A stretch of 64,000 nt of DNA, taken from positions 1 to 64,000 of the forward strand of contig NZ_CANMDS010000006.1 of the NCBI RefSeq assembly GCF_947496725.1, written 5' to 3'. Of this stretch, positions 28,295 to 35,944 are shown in pieces. The position numbers and the translations under genes were made by a program. The notes beneath the pieces are model-generated. The model was given only the letters and a program-made list of their open reading frames with translations. It did no database searches and was not told the DNA's origin. This DNA is from an uncultured Dokdonia sp. (GTDB taxonomy: Bacteria; Bacteroidota; Bacteroidia; Flavobacteriales; Flavobacteriaceae). Position 1 is the first letter of the stretch; every line of letters begins with the position of its first letter.

Positions 28295-28488
28295 TAAGAG
28301 TTTTTCCTGTTTTCAAATTTCTTACGGAAGTGACGTCTAAAAAAATACATACCTACACTTACTGCAAGACAAAATAAAAAGAAATAAGCTTTAGATTGAT
28401 CTTCACCCCAAAGTGTTACCACTTTATACCCTGCTAGTATTGCCACTATGATATAAACGTACTCCGTGTATTTTATATATCGCATCAT
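28294..28488 (-). CDS. Small membrane protein of unknown function (lptC-CorC interval)
   Basis: This 64-residue protein has two hydrophobic segments (YVYIIVAILAGYKVVTLW and AYFFLFCLAVSVGMYFF) and a basic C-terminus (RRHFRKKFENRKNS). No domain is recognised. It overlaps lptC by 4 bp at its start and the CorC-type gene by 1 bp at its end, so it is clearly translated as part of that operon. Confidence 0.85.
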   Translation of the reverse strand: MMRYIKYTEYVYIIVAILAGYKVVTLWGEDQSKAYFFLFCLAVSVGMYFFRRHFRKKFENRKNS

Positions 28489-29057
28489 AAGTCTTCAGAA
28501 TTTTCTTTTACGTATTGTTTTGCTACGTTGTTTAAAGATACAAAATTTGTAAAGTCTTCATTTGAGTCAAAGAGGTCTCCGTCGTTACGAGAGCCATCTT
28601 TAAGAATAAGCGTGTACGGCTGATCTGTAAAAATCCAACTATTAGATTGATCCCAGTATAGCTGTTGTGCTTTTAAAGTTATAGAGTCGTGGGTAAACAA
28701 CACCACATTATCTTGCAAATCTATAAGGTTTGTGCCCTTATAACGTATGGCATAGTTTGAAGTAATTAAATTCTCCTTACCATCTTCACTTATAAAAATG
28801 ACTTCTATTCCATCTGGAAACTCCTCATAAGGAAAAGAGGCGTTTGCATAATTTTTTATGTAAGGTGTTTTTAAATGTGCAGTGACTTTGCCAGAATCTA
28901 CATACTTAAGATTAATACCCCTACCTTCTGTAACAGGACCATCAGACTTCATACTTAACCTACGTATATCGTCTGCTTTACTATCACAACTTAAAAACAA
29001 AGTCACGGCAAAAGCCGTGACTAAGATTTTTAATATATTTCTATGTAGTAGTGACAT
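28485..29057 (-). CDS. lptC: LPS export ABC transporter periplasmic protein LptC, lipoprotein form
   Basis: This 190-residue lipoprotein (lipobox LFLSC) has an LptC-like beta-jellyroll core; GVTAHLKTPYIKNYA-like repeats and SNYAIRYKGTNLIDLQDNV are characteristic of Bacteroidota LptC. It passes lipopolysaccharide from LptBFG to the periplasmic bridge. The start overlaps the stop of the upstream TPR gene by one base. The operon is outer-membrane protein, TPR protein, lptC, small protein, CorC-type. Confidence 0.88.
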   Translation of the reverse strand: MSLLHRNILKILVTAFAVTLFLSCDSKADDIRRLSMKSDGPVTEGRGINLKYVDSGKVTAHLKTPYIKNYANASFPYEEFPDGIEVIFISEDGKENLITSNYAIRYKGTNLIDLQDNVVLFTHDSITLKAQQLYWDQSNSWIFTDQPYTLILKDGSRNDGDLFDSNEDFTNFVSLNNVAKQYVKENSEDL

Positions 29058-30436
29058 TAGTTATTTGGAACTCTTACACTTGATCCAATCCAACATCCTA
29101 TCTTGATAGTTTGACCAGCTTTTCCAGATGTAAATACATCTGCTTTACTTGGTGCTAAAGCTCTGTAACTTGCTGCTGTCTTGTTTGCAGTACCAGCTAG
29201 TGATGGACTTACACGCCCAGCTCTTTGTGCTGTACTAGCAGCTAACCAGTATACGGCTCTCTTATCAAAAGTAGTCTGACCACAGTTATTTGCACTTGCT
29301 GCATACATTGCTGCAATTCTCAAGTAAACAATACCGTAAGATGGGTCTTCACTAAGCGCTTTGTTATAAAGACCTCTTGCTTTACCGTAGCTACCACTTT
29401 TTCTTGCTTTTTCTGCAAGTCTGTAATAAGCATTTGCTCTTTCTTTTGGATCTGTTTCAAGATCGATAGCTTCTTGGTAATATCTTGCCTCTGCAGCAGA
29501 GTCTCCTCTGTTTCCAGCTAAGATACCTAAGTACTTTGCAGATTTTGCAGAAGGCTCAAGTCTGTGAAGGTTCTCAACCATTTGCTTAAATAAATCTGTA
29601 TCTGTACAATCTTTACTTGCAAGACGTCCTGCAGCTTTCTTAATCCACTCCTTATCATTCTTCATAGAATCAAAATCCTTCTGATAAAGTGGCACAAGGT
29701 TCTCACAGTTACCTAACTCTCCAAGAGCTCCATCTGTACTTCCTCCAAAGATTCCGAAAGCCTTAAGATTCGTATTATAACCTTTTACTCTTCTTTTCTC
29801 TTTTGCGCTAAGTGCAGTACCAGATTCTTCTTTTTCTACTAGCTTCTGTAATTTTGAATCTAGTGCAGTCGCTTCTTTATTAAGCTTTGCTTGCGTATCA
29901 TCATAAAGGTCAAAAACCTCTTGAAGTTGCACTTGCTGTCCATTCTTATAAAGATCTACTGCTAGCTTAAAACGAGTGTAGATATTTTTTGCACTTGTAA
30001 TAGAGTTTGCATCCATATTAAATGCATTTTGAAATGCATCAAATTGTGCTTTTGGCGTTCCAAGTTTGTTATCAAACATTATTTGCGCCTGTGCTGCTGC
30101 GTTCTTTCCTTTTGGAGTTTTTGCAGGGAAGTATTGCTCTCTCTTCTTTAAAAACTCAATAAGCTTTTGTGCTACAGCTCCTTTTTCGGCAGCGCTTGCA
30201 GCTTTAAGATCTGCTTTAAGTAAACGCTCTCCATACTGGTATAAAGCTAGAGAATAGTTAGGGCAGTCTTTTTGAAGTTTTTCAAAAGGTGCTCTTGCAG
30301 CCTCGTAATTTTTAACTTTTGCAGCTTCTACAAATATAGAACCCGTCGTAAGGCACTCCTCACTTATTTGTGCATTTGCTGTAAATCCGCCAGCTATGAC
30401 GAGCGCTACAAAAAATGTGGTTAATCTAGTTTTCAT
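29057..30436 (-). CDS. Exported TPR-repeat protein
   Basis: This 459-residue protein has a signal peptide (LTTFFVALVIAGGFTANAQ) followed by helical repeats. C-terminal TPR-like units are recognisable, for example AEARYYQEAIDLETDPKERA and KARGLYNKALSEDPSYGI. No catalytic motif is visible. Its position before lptC and after an outer-membrane protein gene suggests envelope scaffolding. The specific role is unknown. Confidence 0.85.
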   Translation of the reverse strand: MKTRLTTFFVALVIAGGFTANAQISEECLTTGSIFVEAAKVKNYEAARAPFEKLQKDCPNYSLALYQYGERLLKADLKAASAAEKGAVAQKLIEFLKKREQYFPAKTPKGKNAAAQAQIMFDNKLGTPKAQFDAFQNAFNMDANSITSAKNIYTRFKLAVDLYKNGQQVQLQEVFDLYDDTQAKLNKEATALDSKLQKLVEKEESGTALSAKEKRRVKGYNTNLKAFGIFGGSTDGALGELGNCENLVPLYQKDFDSMKNDKEWIKKAAGRLASKDCTDTDLFKQMVENLHRLEPSAKSAKYLGILAGNRGDSAAEARYYQEAIDLETDPKERANAYYRLAEKARKSGSYGKARGLYNKALSEDPSYGIVYLRIAAMYAASANNCGQTTFDKRAVYWLAASTAQRAGRVSPSLAGTANKTAASYRALAPSKADVFTSGKAGQTIKIGCWIGSSVRVPNN

Positions 30437-30453
30437 AATGTTAGGTTTTACTG

Positions 30454-31701
30454 TTAATTAAATTTAGTTTGGACAAACCATAAGTCGTTTATTGATAAAC
30501 TTACGCCTACGTTAAAAAAGTTTTCTTGTATAAGGTTTGCGTTTGTAGTTCCTCTCTGCCCTACTTCAAATTGTAAGTTAAGATTACTAATTCTTCGTCC
30601 TGTAGGTAGTCCAACTCCAAAAGATATGCCAAACTCATTTATATCTTCATTAGAAACTACAAGTCCAGTCTCCTCATATCTAAATCCTGCACGGTAAGTC
30701 ATACGCTCCCAGTAACTTGAGATAGAATTATATTTTGGCGTATAAAAACCTCCTACTCTCATTTGCGTTGCATCTTCAAAGGAAACATTATCTGGAGTAA
30801 AGGTTCTATTACTAAAACTACTTGTTTGCTGGCTTGTGTACTCACCACCAAAGAACCACTTATTCTTTTCTCCTATACCTAACCCTACCGTTACCGAAGA
30901 AGGAAGATCAAAATCTGTATCTGGAACACTTATTTCTTGCACATCTACATCTTGTAGTAAACCTAGACTATTAAATAAAACCGTAGAAACCTCTCTCTCA
31001 TTTTCTGTACCTATAGTAGCAGATGGCACATACTTTACTGATGATCTAAGCTCAAGCTTATCACTAATCATTGTTTCATACTGTGCCCCAAGCTCAAATG
31101 CTAATCCCGAAAAGTCACTTCTATTAGACTCTCTCGTACCTAGCTCTGCTTCTTCTTGAGATCTTACAGCTTCGTTTTGAATATTTCCAAAGTAGTAGTA
31201 CATACTTGCTCCCACTGTAAGTCCTTTTGCAAGTGTATAACCTGTAGAAACAAACGCACGATTAAGGCCACCACGGCCCGTAAAACGATTAAGCACCTCA
31301 TCTGTGCTATCATCTAGCTTGTACCCTACTGCCGTATATGGCATAAGACCTATGCTCACCCCACCTTTTTTTGAAATAGGAAAACCAATAGCTAGATAAT
31401 CAAAAGTAGATTTTGAAGAACCCTCCTTTGTCGTGGCATCTTCTGCATTTACTTCGTTATGGTTACCTCCTACTGTAAAAGTGGTGTAACGCAATTTACC
31501 TAGTGATGCGGGATTTAATAAATTGAGGTGTAAACTATCGCTATACGTCTGTATGCCTCCCATAGATTTATTTTCTACGGTTCCTCTAAACTGTTGTATC
31601 CCCACTCCATAAAAAGAGTATGGAGAAGTAGTAGCTCCTTCTTGGGCAAGACCTTTAACGGCCATCATCAGCACTGCTACAATAAAAAGTTTTTTAATCA
31701 T
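30454..31701 (-). CDS. Outer-membrane beta-barrel protein (OmpP1/FadL-like)
   Basis: This 415-residue protein has a signal peptide (FIVAVLMMAVKGLAQ) and alternating amphipathic strands rich in aromatic residues. The motif SPYSFYGVGIQQFRG and repeated GGxxxG turns resemble Flavobacteriia OmpP1/FadL-like porins, which import hydrophobic compounds. The last residues (WFVQTKFN) do not end in phenylalanine. It overlaps the start of the TPR operon by spacing of 17 bp and overlaps coaX by 8 bp. Confidence 0.8.
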   Translation of the reverse strand: MIKKLFIVAVLMMAVKGLAQEGATTSPYSFYGVGIQQFRGTVENKSMGGIQTYSDSLHLNLLNPASLGKLRYTTFTVGGNHNEVNAEDATTKEGSSKSTFDYLAIGFPISKKGGVSIGLMPYTAVGYKLDDSTDEVLNRFTGRGGLNRAFVSTGYTLAKGLTVGASMYYYFGNIQNEAVRSQEEAELGTRESNRSDFSGLAFELGAQYETMISDKLELRSSVKYVPSATIGTENEREVSTVLFNSLGLLQDVDVQEISVPDTDFDLPSSVTVGLGIGEKNKWFFGGEYTSQQTSSFSNRTFTPDNVSFEDATQMRVGGFYTPKYNSISSYWERMTYRAGFRYEETGLVVSNEDINEFGISFGVGLPTGRRISNLNLQFEVGQRGTTNANLIQENFFNVGVSLSINDLWFVQTKFN

Positions 31702-32419
31702 TCTGATATGTTAAGATATAATTGAGGCCCTCAAGCAAAAAATTTGAGTGCGCAAAGATGCTATTTTTTAATCGTTTTGCCAAGAATTCTCCATCACCAC
31801 CCGTTATTATTACGGTATCCACATTATAATGCTCTTTGTAATGATTTATTGCACCATCTATTTCAAGTAAAGTGCCTTGCACAACTCCAGAGTGTATTGA
31901 TTCTTCTGTACTAATCCCTATTATACTATCTGGCATTTGTTTTTCTAACAGCGGAAGATTTGCCGTAAGTCTATTAAGTGTCTCATAACGCAAGCGCAAA
32001 CCTGGCGAGATTGCTCCACCTTTATAAGAACCTTTATCAGTTATAAAATCATAGGTAATACAAGTACCCGCATCTATAATGAGTCCATTTTTTTGAGGAT
32101 GTGCTTGCATAAAAGCAGCCACAAGAGCCATTCTATCTACACCCAGCGTCTCTGGCGTACCATAATCGTTTGTAAATGGAAGCGTTGTATTGTGCGAAAG
32201 CACAATCGTAGGAAAACGTAATTGCACAGATCTAGCTTGCTCATCTGTAAGCCTTCCTACAGAAGATATAATTGCCTTTTTAATAGGATAAAGACCTGCA
32301 AACTCACCTACCTCTTCACTAAAGTCTTGTAATGCAAAGTGATGCTTAGCCTGCAGCGCATCTCCTTTATAGATAGCGGCCTTAACCCTAGTATTCCCTA
32401 CATCAATTATAAGTTGCAT
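31694..32419 (-). CDS. coaX: Type III pantothenate kinase
   Basis: CoaX performs the first step of coenzyme A synthesis. From the chosen ATG the protein is 241 residues; the frame is open to 32461 but the family begins at MQLIIDVGNTRVKAAI. DVGNTRVK is the phosphate loop, YGTPETLGVDRMA binds pantothenate, and IIDAGTCITYDFI carries the second conserved aspartate. It overlaps the outer-membrane protein gene by 8 bp. Confidence 0.94.
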   Translation of the reverse strand: MQLIIDVGNTRVKAAIYKGDALQAKHHFALQDFSEEVGEFAGLYPIKKAIISSVGRLTDEQARSVQLRFPTIVLSHNTTLPFTNDYGTPETLGVDRMALVAAFMQAHPQKNGLIIDAGTCITYDFITDKGSYKGGAISPGLRLRYETLNRLTANLPLLEKQMPDSIIGISTEESIHSGVVQGTLLEIDGAINHYKEHYNVDTVIITGGDGEFLAKRLKNSIFAHSNFLLEGLNYILTYQND

Positions 32420-32488
32420 ATACAATAGTAAGCGCCAAAAATACAAAAGGAAAGCACCCACATTGTTAAGGTAATGGTAAAAATCACC

Positions 32489-33265
32489 CTAATAACCTGT
32501 TACAAAACAAACTTCAAGCATTTTGTATAACTCCGGATGTTTACGTTTAAATAGATCTGGACGCTCAAAAAAGTACTCTGCCGCCACCGCAAAAAACTCT
32601 ATTTTACTTGTACCACCATATTTTCTTATGTCTGAGGTATCATTATTTATAGCCTCCATCTCTGTATGCATCATATCTAGCCAGGGCACAATATTTTCTT
32701 TACCTAGTAACTGTTCTGGTATACCATCTACCTCACCATCCATCTTATCAAGTAAATGCACAAACTCGTGTATCGCTGTATTTCCTTTATCTGTCTTATT
32801 ATTAAACCCAAAATGAAGTGCCTTGCGAGAGAGTATCATATGGTTTTCAAACTGTCCCGTCCCTACCATACCTCCTATGATACGATCTTCACCCTCTGAG
32901 TGATACTCGAGATTTGCATTAAAGTAATCTGGATAAATAAGTACCGTATCTAAGTTATTGTAATGCCAGTCTCCAAAGTTAAAAATAGGGATAACCGCAC
33001 TAGCTGCCACAAACACCTTATCCTTATCAGACAGGTCAAATCCCACAGCCTCTACATTTACTTCGGTGAGAAAGGCCATCATTCTTTTTTTAAAGAATTC
33101 CTTCTTTTTAGGAGTGAGCTCTTTGTAAAAAAGCACTTCATCACTTAATAAAGACTCCCAAGTAGATGGGAAAGGATCTGGTGTACGCTTTCGCGAAAGC
33201 GTAAAAAGCCCGTAACCCATAAAAACAAATAAGGCTAATCCAGCCAAAAGGAATAGTATAATCAT
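32489..33265 (-). CDS. mtfA: MtfA-like zinc-dependent peptidase
   Basis: This 258-residue protein has an N-terminal membrane anchor (ILFLLAGLALFVFMGYGLF) and the zinc motif HEFVHLLDKMDGEVDG, an HExxH with downstream glutamate region, as in MtfA, the peptidase that acts on the Mlc regulator in enterobacteria. The target in this organism is unknown. A palindrome copy encodes LSRKR right after the membrane anchor. Confidence 0.88.
   Translation of the reverse strand: MIILFLLAGLALFVFMGYGLFTLSRKRTPDPFPSTWESLLSDEVLFYKELTPKKKEFFKKRMMAFLTEVNVEAVGFDLSDKDKVFVAASAVIPIFNFGDWHYNNLDTVLIYPDYFNANLEYHSEGEDRIIGGMVGTGQFENHMILSRKALHFGFNNKTDKGNTAIHEFVHLLDKMDGEVDGIPEQLLGKENIVPWLDMMHTEMEAINNDTSDIRKYGGTSKIEFFAVAAEYFFERPDLFKRKHPELYKMLEVCFVTGY
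33186..33201. repeat. 16-bp palindrome copy 10 (in mtfA)
   Basis: Exact, in ACGC...GCGT form. It encodes LSRKR at the cytoplasmic boundary of the membrane anchor, where a basic stretch is tolerated. Confidence 0.95.
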
Positions 33266-33354
33266 CTAGTGTCTTATTACTTTAAAAATACTTCTTACAT
33301 CAAACCGCAATGTACGACTGTGAAGCAATTGCAACAACGAAAGTTATACAAAAC

Positions 33355-33383
33355 AAAAAACCCGATCAGAAGATCGGGTTTTA
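33355..33383 (-). terminator. Terminator after tRNA-Phe
   Basis: Stem AACCCGATC/GATCGGGTT-type hairpin (33361-33378 core) with an A-run on the left, which is a T-run on the minus strand. It lies directly 3' of tRNA-Phe. Confidence 0.85.
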
Positions 33384-33386
33384 ATG

Positions 33387-33459
<73 letters not shown>

Positions 33460-33540
33460 TAAAGCTTTTAGGTGGCTTACGTTTGCAATGTGACTCACAC
33501 TATTTGTTGAGTTGTATGCGATACTTCTCGTAAGCGGATG

Positions 33541-33570
33541 CAAATATAAAACCTTTCTGAGATCTGGCAA
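33541..33570 (-). promoter_or_regulatory. Bacteroidota-type promoter for tRNA-Phe
   Basis: On the minus strand TTG (33568-33570) is followed after 19 bp by TATATTTG (33541-33548), an exact consensus promoter. Transcription would start near 33534, about 75 bp before the mature tRNA end. Confidence 0.8.
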
Positions 33571-33657
33571 CATCTTTTTGAAAAAAATTGCAATATTTTT
33601 TTCGAGACCGCATATTTCACAAATTAGAAACCTTATTCTTTATTTCTACGTAAGTAA

Positions 33658-33688
33658 TTGTAGTTAATTACGATTAAGCATATATTCG
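33658..33688 (+). promoter_or_regulatory. Promoter of the arsenosugar locus
   Basis: TTG at 33658-33660 is followed after 20 bp by TATATTCG at 33681-33688, one mismatch from TANNTTTG. The start codon of the peroxidase-like gene is at 33711. The -7 box lies within a perfect inverted repeat. Confidence 0.6.
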
Positions 33689-33696
33689 TATGCTTA
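33675..33696. promoter_or_regulatory. Operator-like inverted repeat over the -7 box
   Basis: TAAGCATA and TATGCTTA form a perfect 8-bp inverted repeat with a 6-bp spacer, covering the -7 element. A dimeric repressor bound here would block transcription. An ArsR-type arsenic sensor would fit the locus, but none is encoded in the window. Confidence 0.55.
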
Positions 33697-33710
33697 CATA
33701 ATATATAACT

Positions 33711-34046
33711 ATGGCAGATCAATATTACGACCCAAAAGATTTAAGAAAATTCGGAAAAATCACGGAGTGGAGTGAAGAGTTAGGAACTAAGTTTTTTGAC
33801 TACTACGGTAAAGTTTTTGAAGAGGGAGCACTCACTGCGCGTGAGAAATCGCTCATCGCACTTGCCGTTGCTCACACAGAGCAGTGCCCATATTGCATAG
33901 ACGCATATACTAAAGACGGTCTACAGAAAGGAATCACTAAGGAAGAGATGATGGAGGCTGTACACGTAGGTGCTGCTATAAAAAGTGGTGCGACGCTGGT
34001 ACACGGCGTGATGATGATGAATAAAGTAAATAAACTAGACGGGTAG
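33711..34046 (+). CDS. Arsenosugar-locus peroxidase-like protein (AhpD/CMD fold)
   Basis: This 111-residue carboxymuconolactone-decarboxylase/AhpD-type helical protein carries the redox pair CPYC (cysteines 59 and 62) in AHTEQCPYCIDAYTKDG. Proteins of this subgroup accompany ArsS and are annotated as arsenosugar-biosynthesis-associated peroxidase-like; the reaction is unproven. It may supply thiols or handle As(III)/As(V) redox. It is the first gene of the locus behind the operator-bearing promoter. Cysteine, not selenocysteine, is encoded. Confidence 0.88.
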   Translation: MADQYYDPKDLRKFGKITEWSEELGTKFFDYYGKVFEEGALTAREKSLIALAVAHTEQCPYCIDAYTKDGLQKGITKEEMMEAVHVGAAIKSGATLVHGVMMMNKVNKLDG

Positions 34047-34051
34047 TTTTA

Positions 34052-34067
34052 CGCTTTCGCGAAAGCG
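34052..34067. repeat. 16-bp palindrome copy 11 (between peroxidase-like gene and arsS)
   Basis: Exact, ACGC...GCGT. It starts 6 bp after the stop codon. Confidence 0.95.
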
Positions 34068-34125
34068 TACTCATACAGATTTCCAACCAAAAGAAATCAA
34101 CACTACAAACGACAAACATTTTTAA

Positions 34126-35181
34126 ATGTCAGCAACAAAATCACTGAAGAAAGAAGGTAGCGAACTCGCACAAGCAAACAAGCAAATAGAAATTTTATCT
34201 AATGGTATTTTTAAGGACGAACTACCTACGTTTGCTAAAAAAATAAAGGAGACCAACCAGCTACCGTTACGCCCTAACAAACTAGAAATACTCCAAATAA
34301 ACGTGGGGTATATGTGTAATCAAGTGTGTGATCACTGTCACGTAGATGCTGGTCCAGATCGCAAGGAGATTATGACTTGGGAGACTATGGAGCAATGTCT
34401 AGAAGTGATACGCAATACTGGTGCTCACACGCTAGATCTTACTGGTGGCGCACCAGAGATGAATCCGCATTTTAGACGTTTTGTAGAAGAAGCAAGTAAG
34501 GCTGGGATTAAAGACTTTATTGTGCGTTCTAACCTTACCATTATACGTGCAAATAAAAAGTACTACGATCTCCCAGATTTCTTTAAAAAACACAATGTAC
34601 ACGTCATCTCATCTATGCCACACTGGACACGTGGTAAAACAGACAAGCAACGCGGTGATGGAGTTTTTGATAAATCTATAAAAGCACTACAAGAGCTTAA
34701 CGAGCGTGGCTACGGTATGCCAGGAAGTGACTTAAGACTAGACCTAGTTTACAATCCATCTGGAGCTTTCTTACCGGGAGACCAAGCAAGTATGGAGAAG
34801 GATTTTAAAAAGGCACTTATGGAGGATTTTAATATCCAGTTCCACAACCTTTTTGCAATTACAAACTTACCTATAGCACGATTTTTAGATTACCTCATCG
34901 CATCAGAAAATTATGAGGATTATATGTATCAACTCGTAGAGGCATATAACCCTGCCGCAGTAGAAAATGTAATGTGTAAAAACACAATTTCAATAAGCTG
35001 GGATGGTTATTTATTTGATTGTGATTTTAATCAAATGCTAGAATTGCCAGTGGCGAGTAGTGTAAAGCACATAAAAGATTATAATGAAGATTTACTTAAT
35101 GATCGTAACATTATGATCTCTCAGCACTGTTATGGTTGTACTGCAGGTGCAGGAAGTAGTTGTCAAGGAACCGTTGCTTAA
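34126..35181 (+). CDS. arsS: Arsenosugar biosynthesis radical SAM enzyme ArsS
   Basis: This 351-residue radical SAM enzyme has the cluster motif CNQVCDHC (cysteines 64, 68 and 71), the SAM-binding segment DLTGGAPEMNPHF, and the C-terminal Cys-rich domain ending CYGCTAGAGSSC (cysteines 335, 338 and 346), probably for an auxiliary iron-sulfur cluster. Characterised ArsS proteins couple dimethylarsenite to the 5'-deoxyadenosyl radical of SAM, forming 5'-deoxy-5'-dimethylarsinoyl-adenosine. All diagnostic residues are intact. No in-frame TGA is used, so this is a cysteine form. Confidence 0.93.
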   Translation: MSATKSLKKEGSELAQANKQIEILSNGIFKDELPTFAKKIKETNQLPLRPNKLEILQINVGYMCNQVCDHCHVDAGPDRKEIMTWETMEQCLEVIRNTGAHTLDLTGGAPEMNPHFRRFVEEASKAGIKDFIVRSNLTIIRANKKYYDLPDFFKKHNVHVISSMPHWTRGKTDKQRGDGVFDKSIKALQELNERGYGMPGSDLRLDLVYNPSGAFLPGDQASMEKDFKKALMEDFNIQFHNLFAITNLPIARFLDYLIASENYEDYMYQLVEAYNPAAVENVMCKNTISISWDGYLFDCDFNQMLELPVASSVKHIKDYNEDLLNDRNIMISQHCYGCTAGAGSSCQGTVA

Positions 35182-35272
35182 TACGTAGAAAATCACGACA
35201 CCAAAAACCGCCATACTCATATTTGCTCAAACAGCAACTACCGAAGCTTCTCGCAAGAAGCTCGGGCAGTCT

Positions 35273-35878
35273 GTGGCTTTATTTAAAGAGCTCAATAGGC
35301 AAACTATCGCTACGGTACGCAAGACGGGAATTCCCTATGTTATTTTTTCTGAAAATGAGCAGGTAGGAAACACCTTTGGCGAGCGTTTCACAAATGCACT
35401 TACCTCGGTTTTTGACAGTGGTTATGACCAAGTTATAACCATAGGTAATGACACTCCGCACCTTTCGGCGGGGCATATTCTTTTAGCACAAGAAAAGCTC
35501 AAACAGTCTGCGCTTGTTATTGGCCCAAGTACTGATGGCGGTTGCTATTTAATGGGGATTAAAAAGAAACATTTTAAGCCTGAGCAATTTAAAAATCTAC
35601 CGTGGCAGTCTAGTAAACTAGGTGCTATTATTTCTGATACGCTTTCGCGAAAGCGTACAAACCTTTACCTCCTTGAGAAGCTCTCAGATCTTGACACATT
35701 TGCAGATTTACAGCAGATGCTCAAAGAGACTTCCACATTATCAAAAAGACTATTACAACTTATACAAAACATAGTAAATCAAGGTCTTTCTCTTGGTTAT
35801 CACACTACAAACCGATTCTTTGAGTCGCTCACTAAAAGCCACTTTAACAAAGGATCACCATCATTAGTTAGTATTTAA
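35273..35878 (+). CDS. TIGR04282-type arsenosugar glycosyltransferase-like protein, start-defective
   Basis: The DUF2064/TIGR04282-like fold is recognisable by GERFTNALTSVFDSGYDQVITIGNDTP and VIGPSTDGGCYLMGI. The only legal start is a GTG at 35273, but family homology continues upstream in frame to 35189 (KITTPKTAILIFAQTATTEA), including the first nucleotide-binding strand. One missing T at the tag-aaa junction (35187-35188) would recreate ATG-AAA-ATC. The gene may therefore be truncated, use a non-canonical start, or be decaying. A palindrome encodes LSRKR. A second homologue is at 43766. Confidence 0.75.
   Translation: MALFKELNRQTIATVRKTGIPYVIFSENEQVGNTFGERFTNALTSVFDSGYDQVITIGNDTPHLSAGHILLAQEKLKQSALVIGPSTDGGCYLMGIKKKHFKPEQFKNLPWQSSKLGAIISDTLSRKRTNLYLLEKLSDLDTFADLQQMLKETSTLSKRLLQLIQNIVNQGLSLGYHTTNRFFESLTKSHFNKGSPSLVSI
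35640..35655. repeat. 16-bp palindrome copy 12 (in TIGR04282-type gene)
   Basis: Exact, ACGC...GCGT. It encodes LSRKR after the conserved DGGCYLMGI region, a site absent from the second homologue at 43766. Confidence 0.95.
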
Positions 35879-35882
35879 ATCT

Positions 35883-35903
35883 TGTAAGCCACAACAGCTT
35901 ACA
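35883..35903. promoter_or_regulatory. Inverted repeat upstream of susC
   Basis: TGTAAGC and GCTTACA form a perfect 7-bp inverted repeat with a 7-bp spacer, 41 bp before the susC start. It shares TAAGC/GCTTA half-sites with the operator-like repeat at 33675, with a different spacing. No T-run follows, so a terminator is unlikely. Confidence 0.45.
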
Positions 35904-35944
35904 GTTATTCTTAGATTTTCTTATTTACCAACTAATACACTCAG

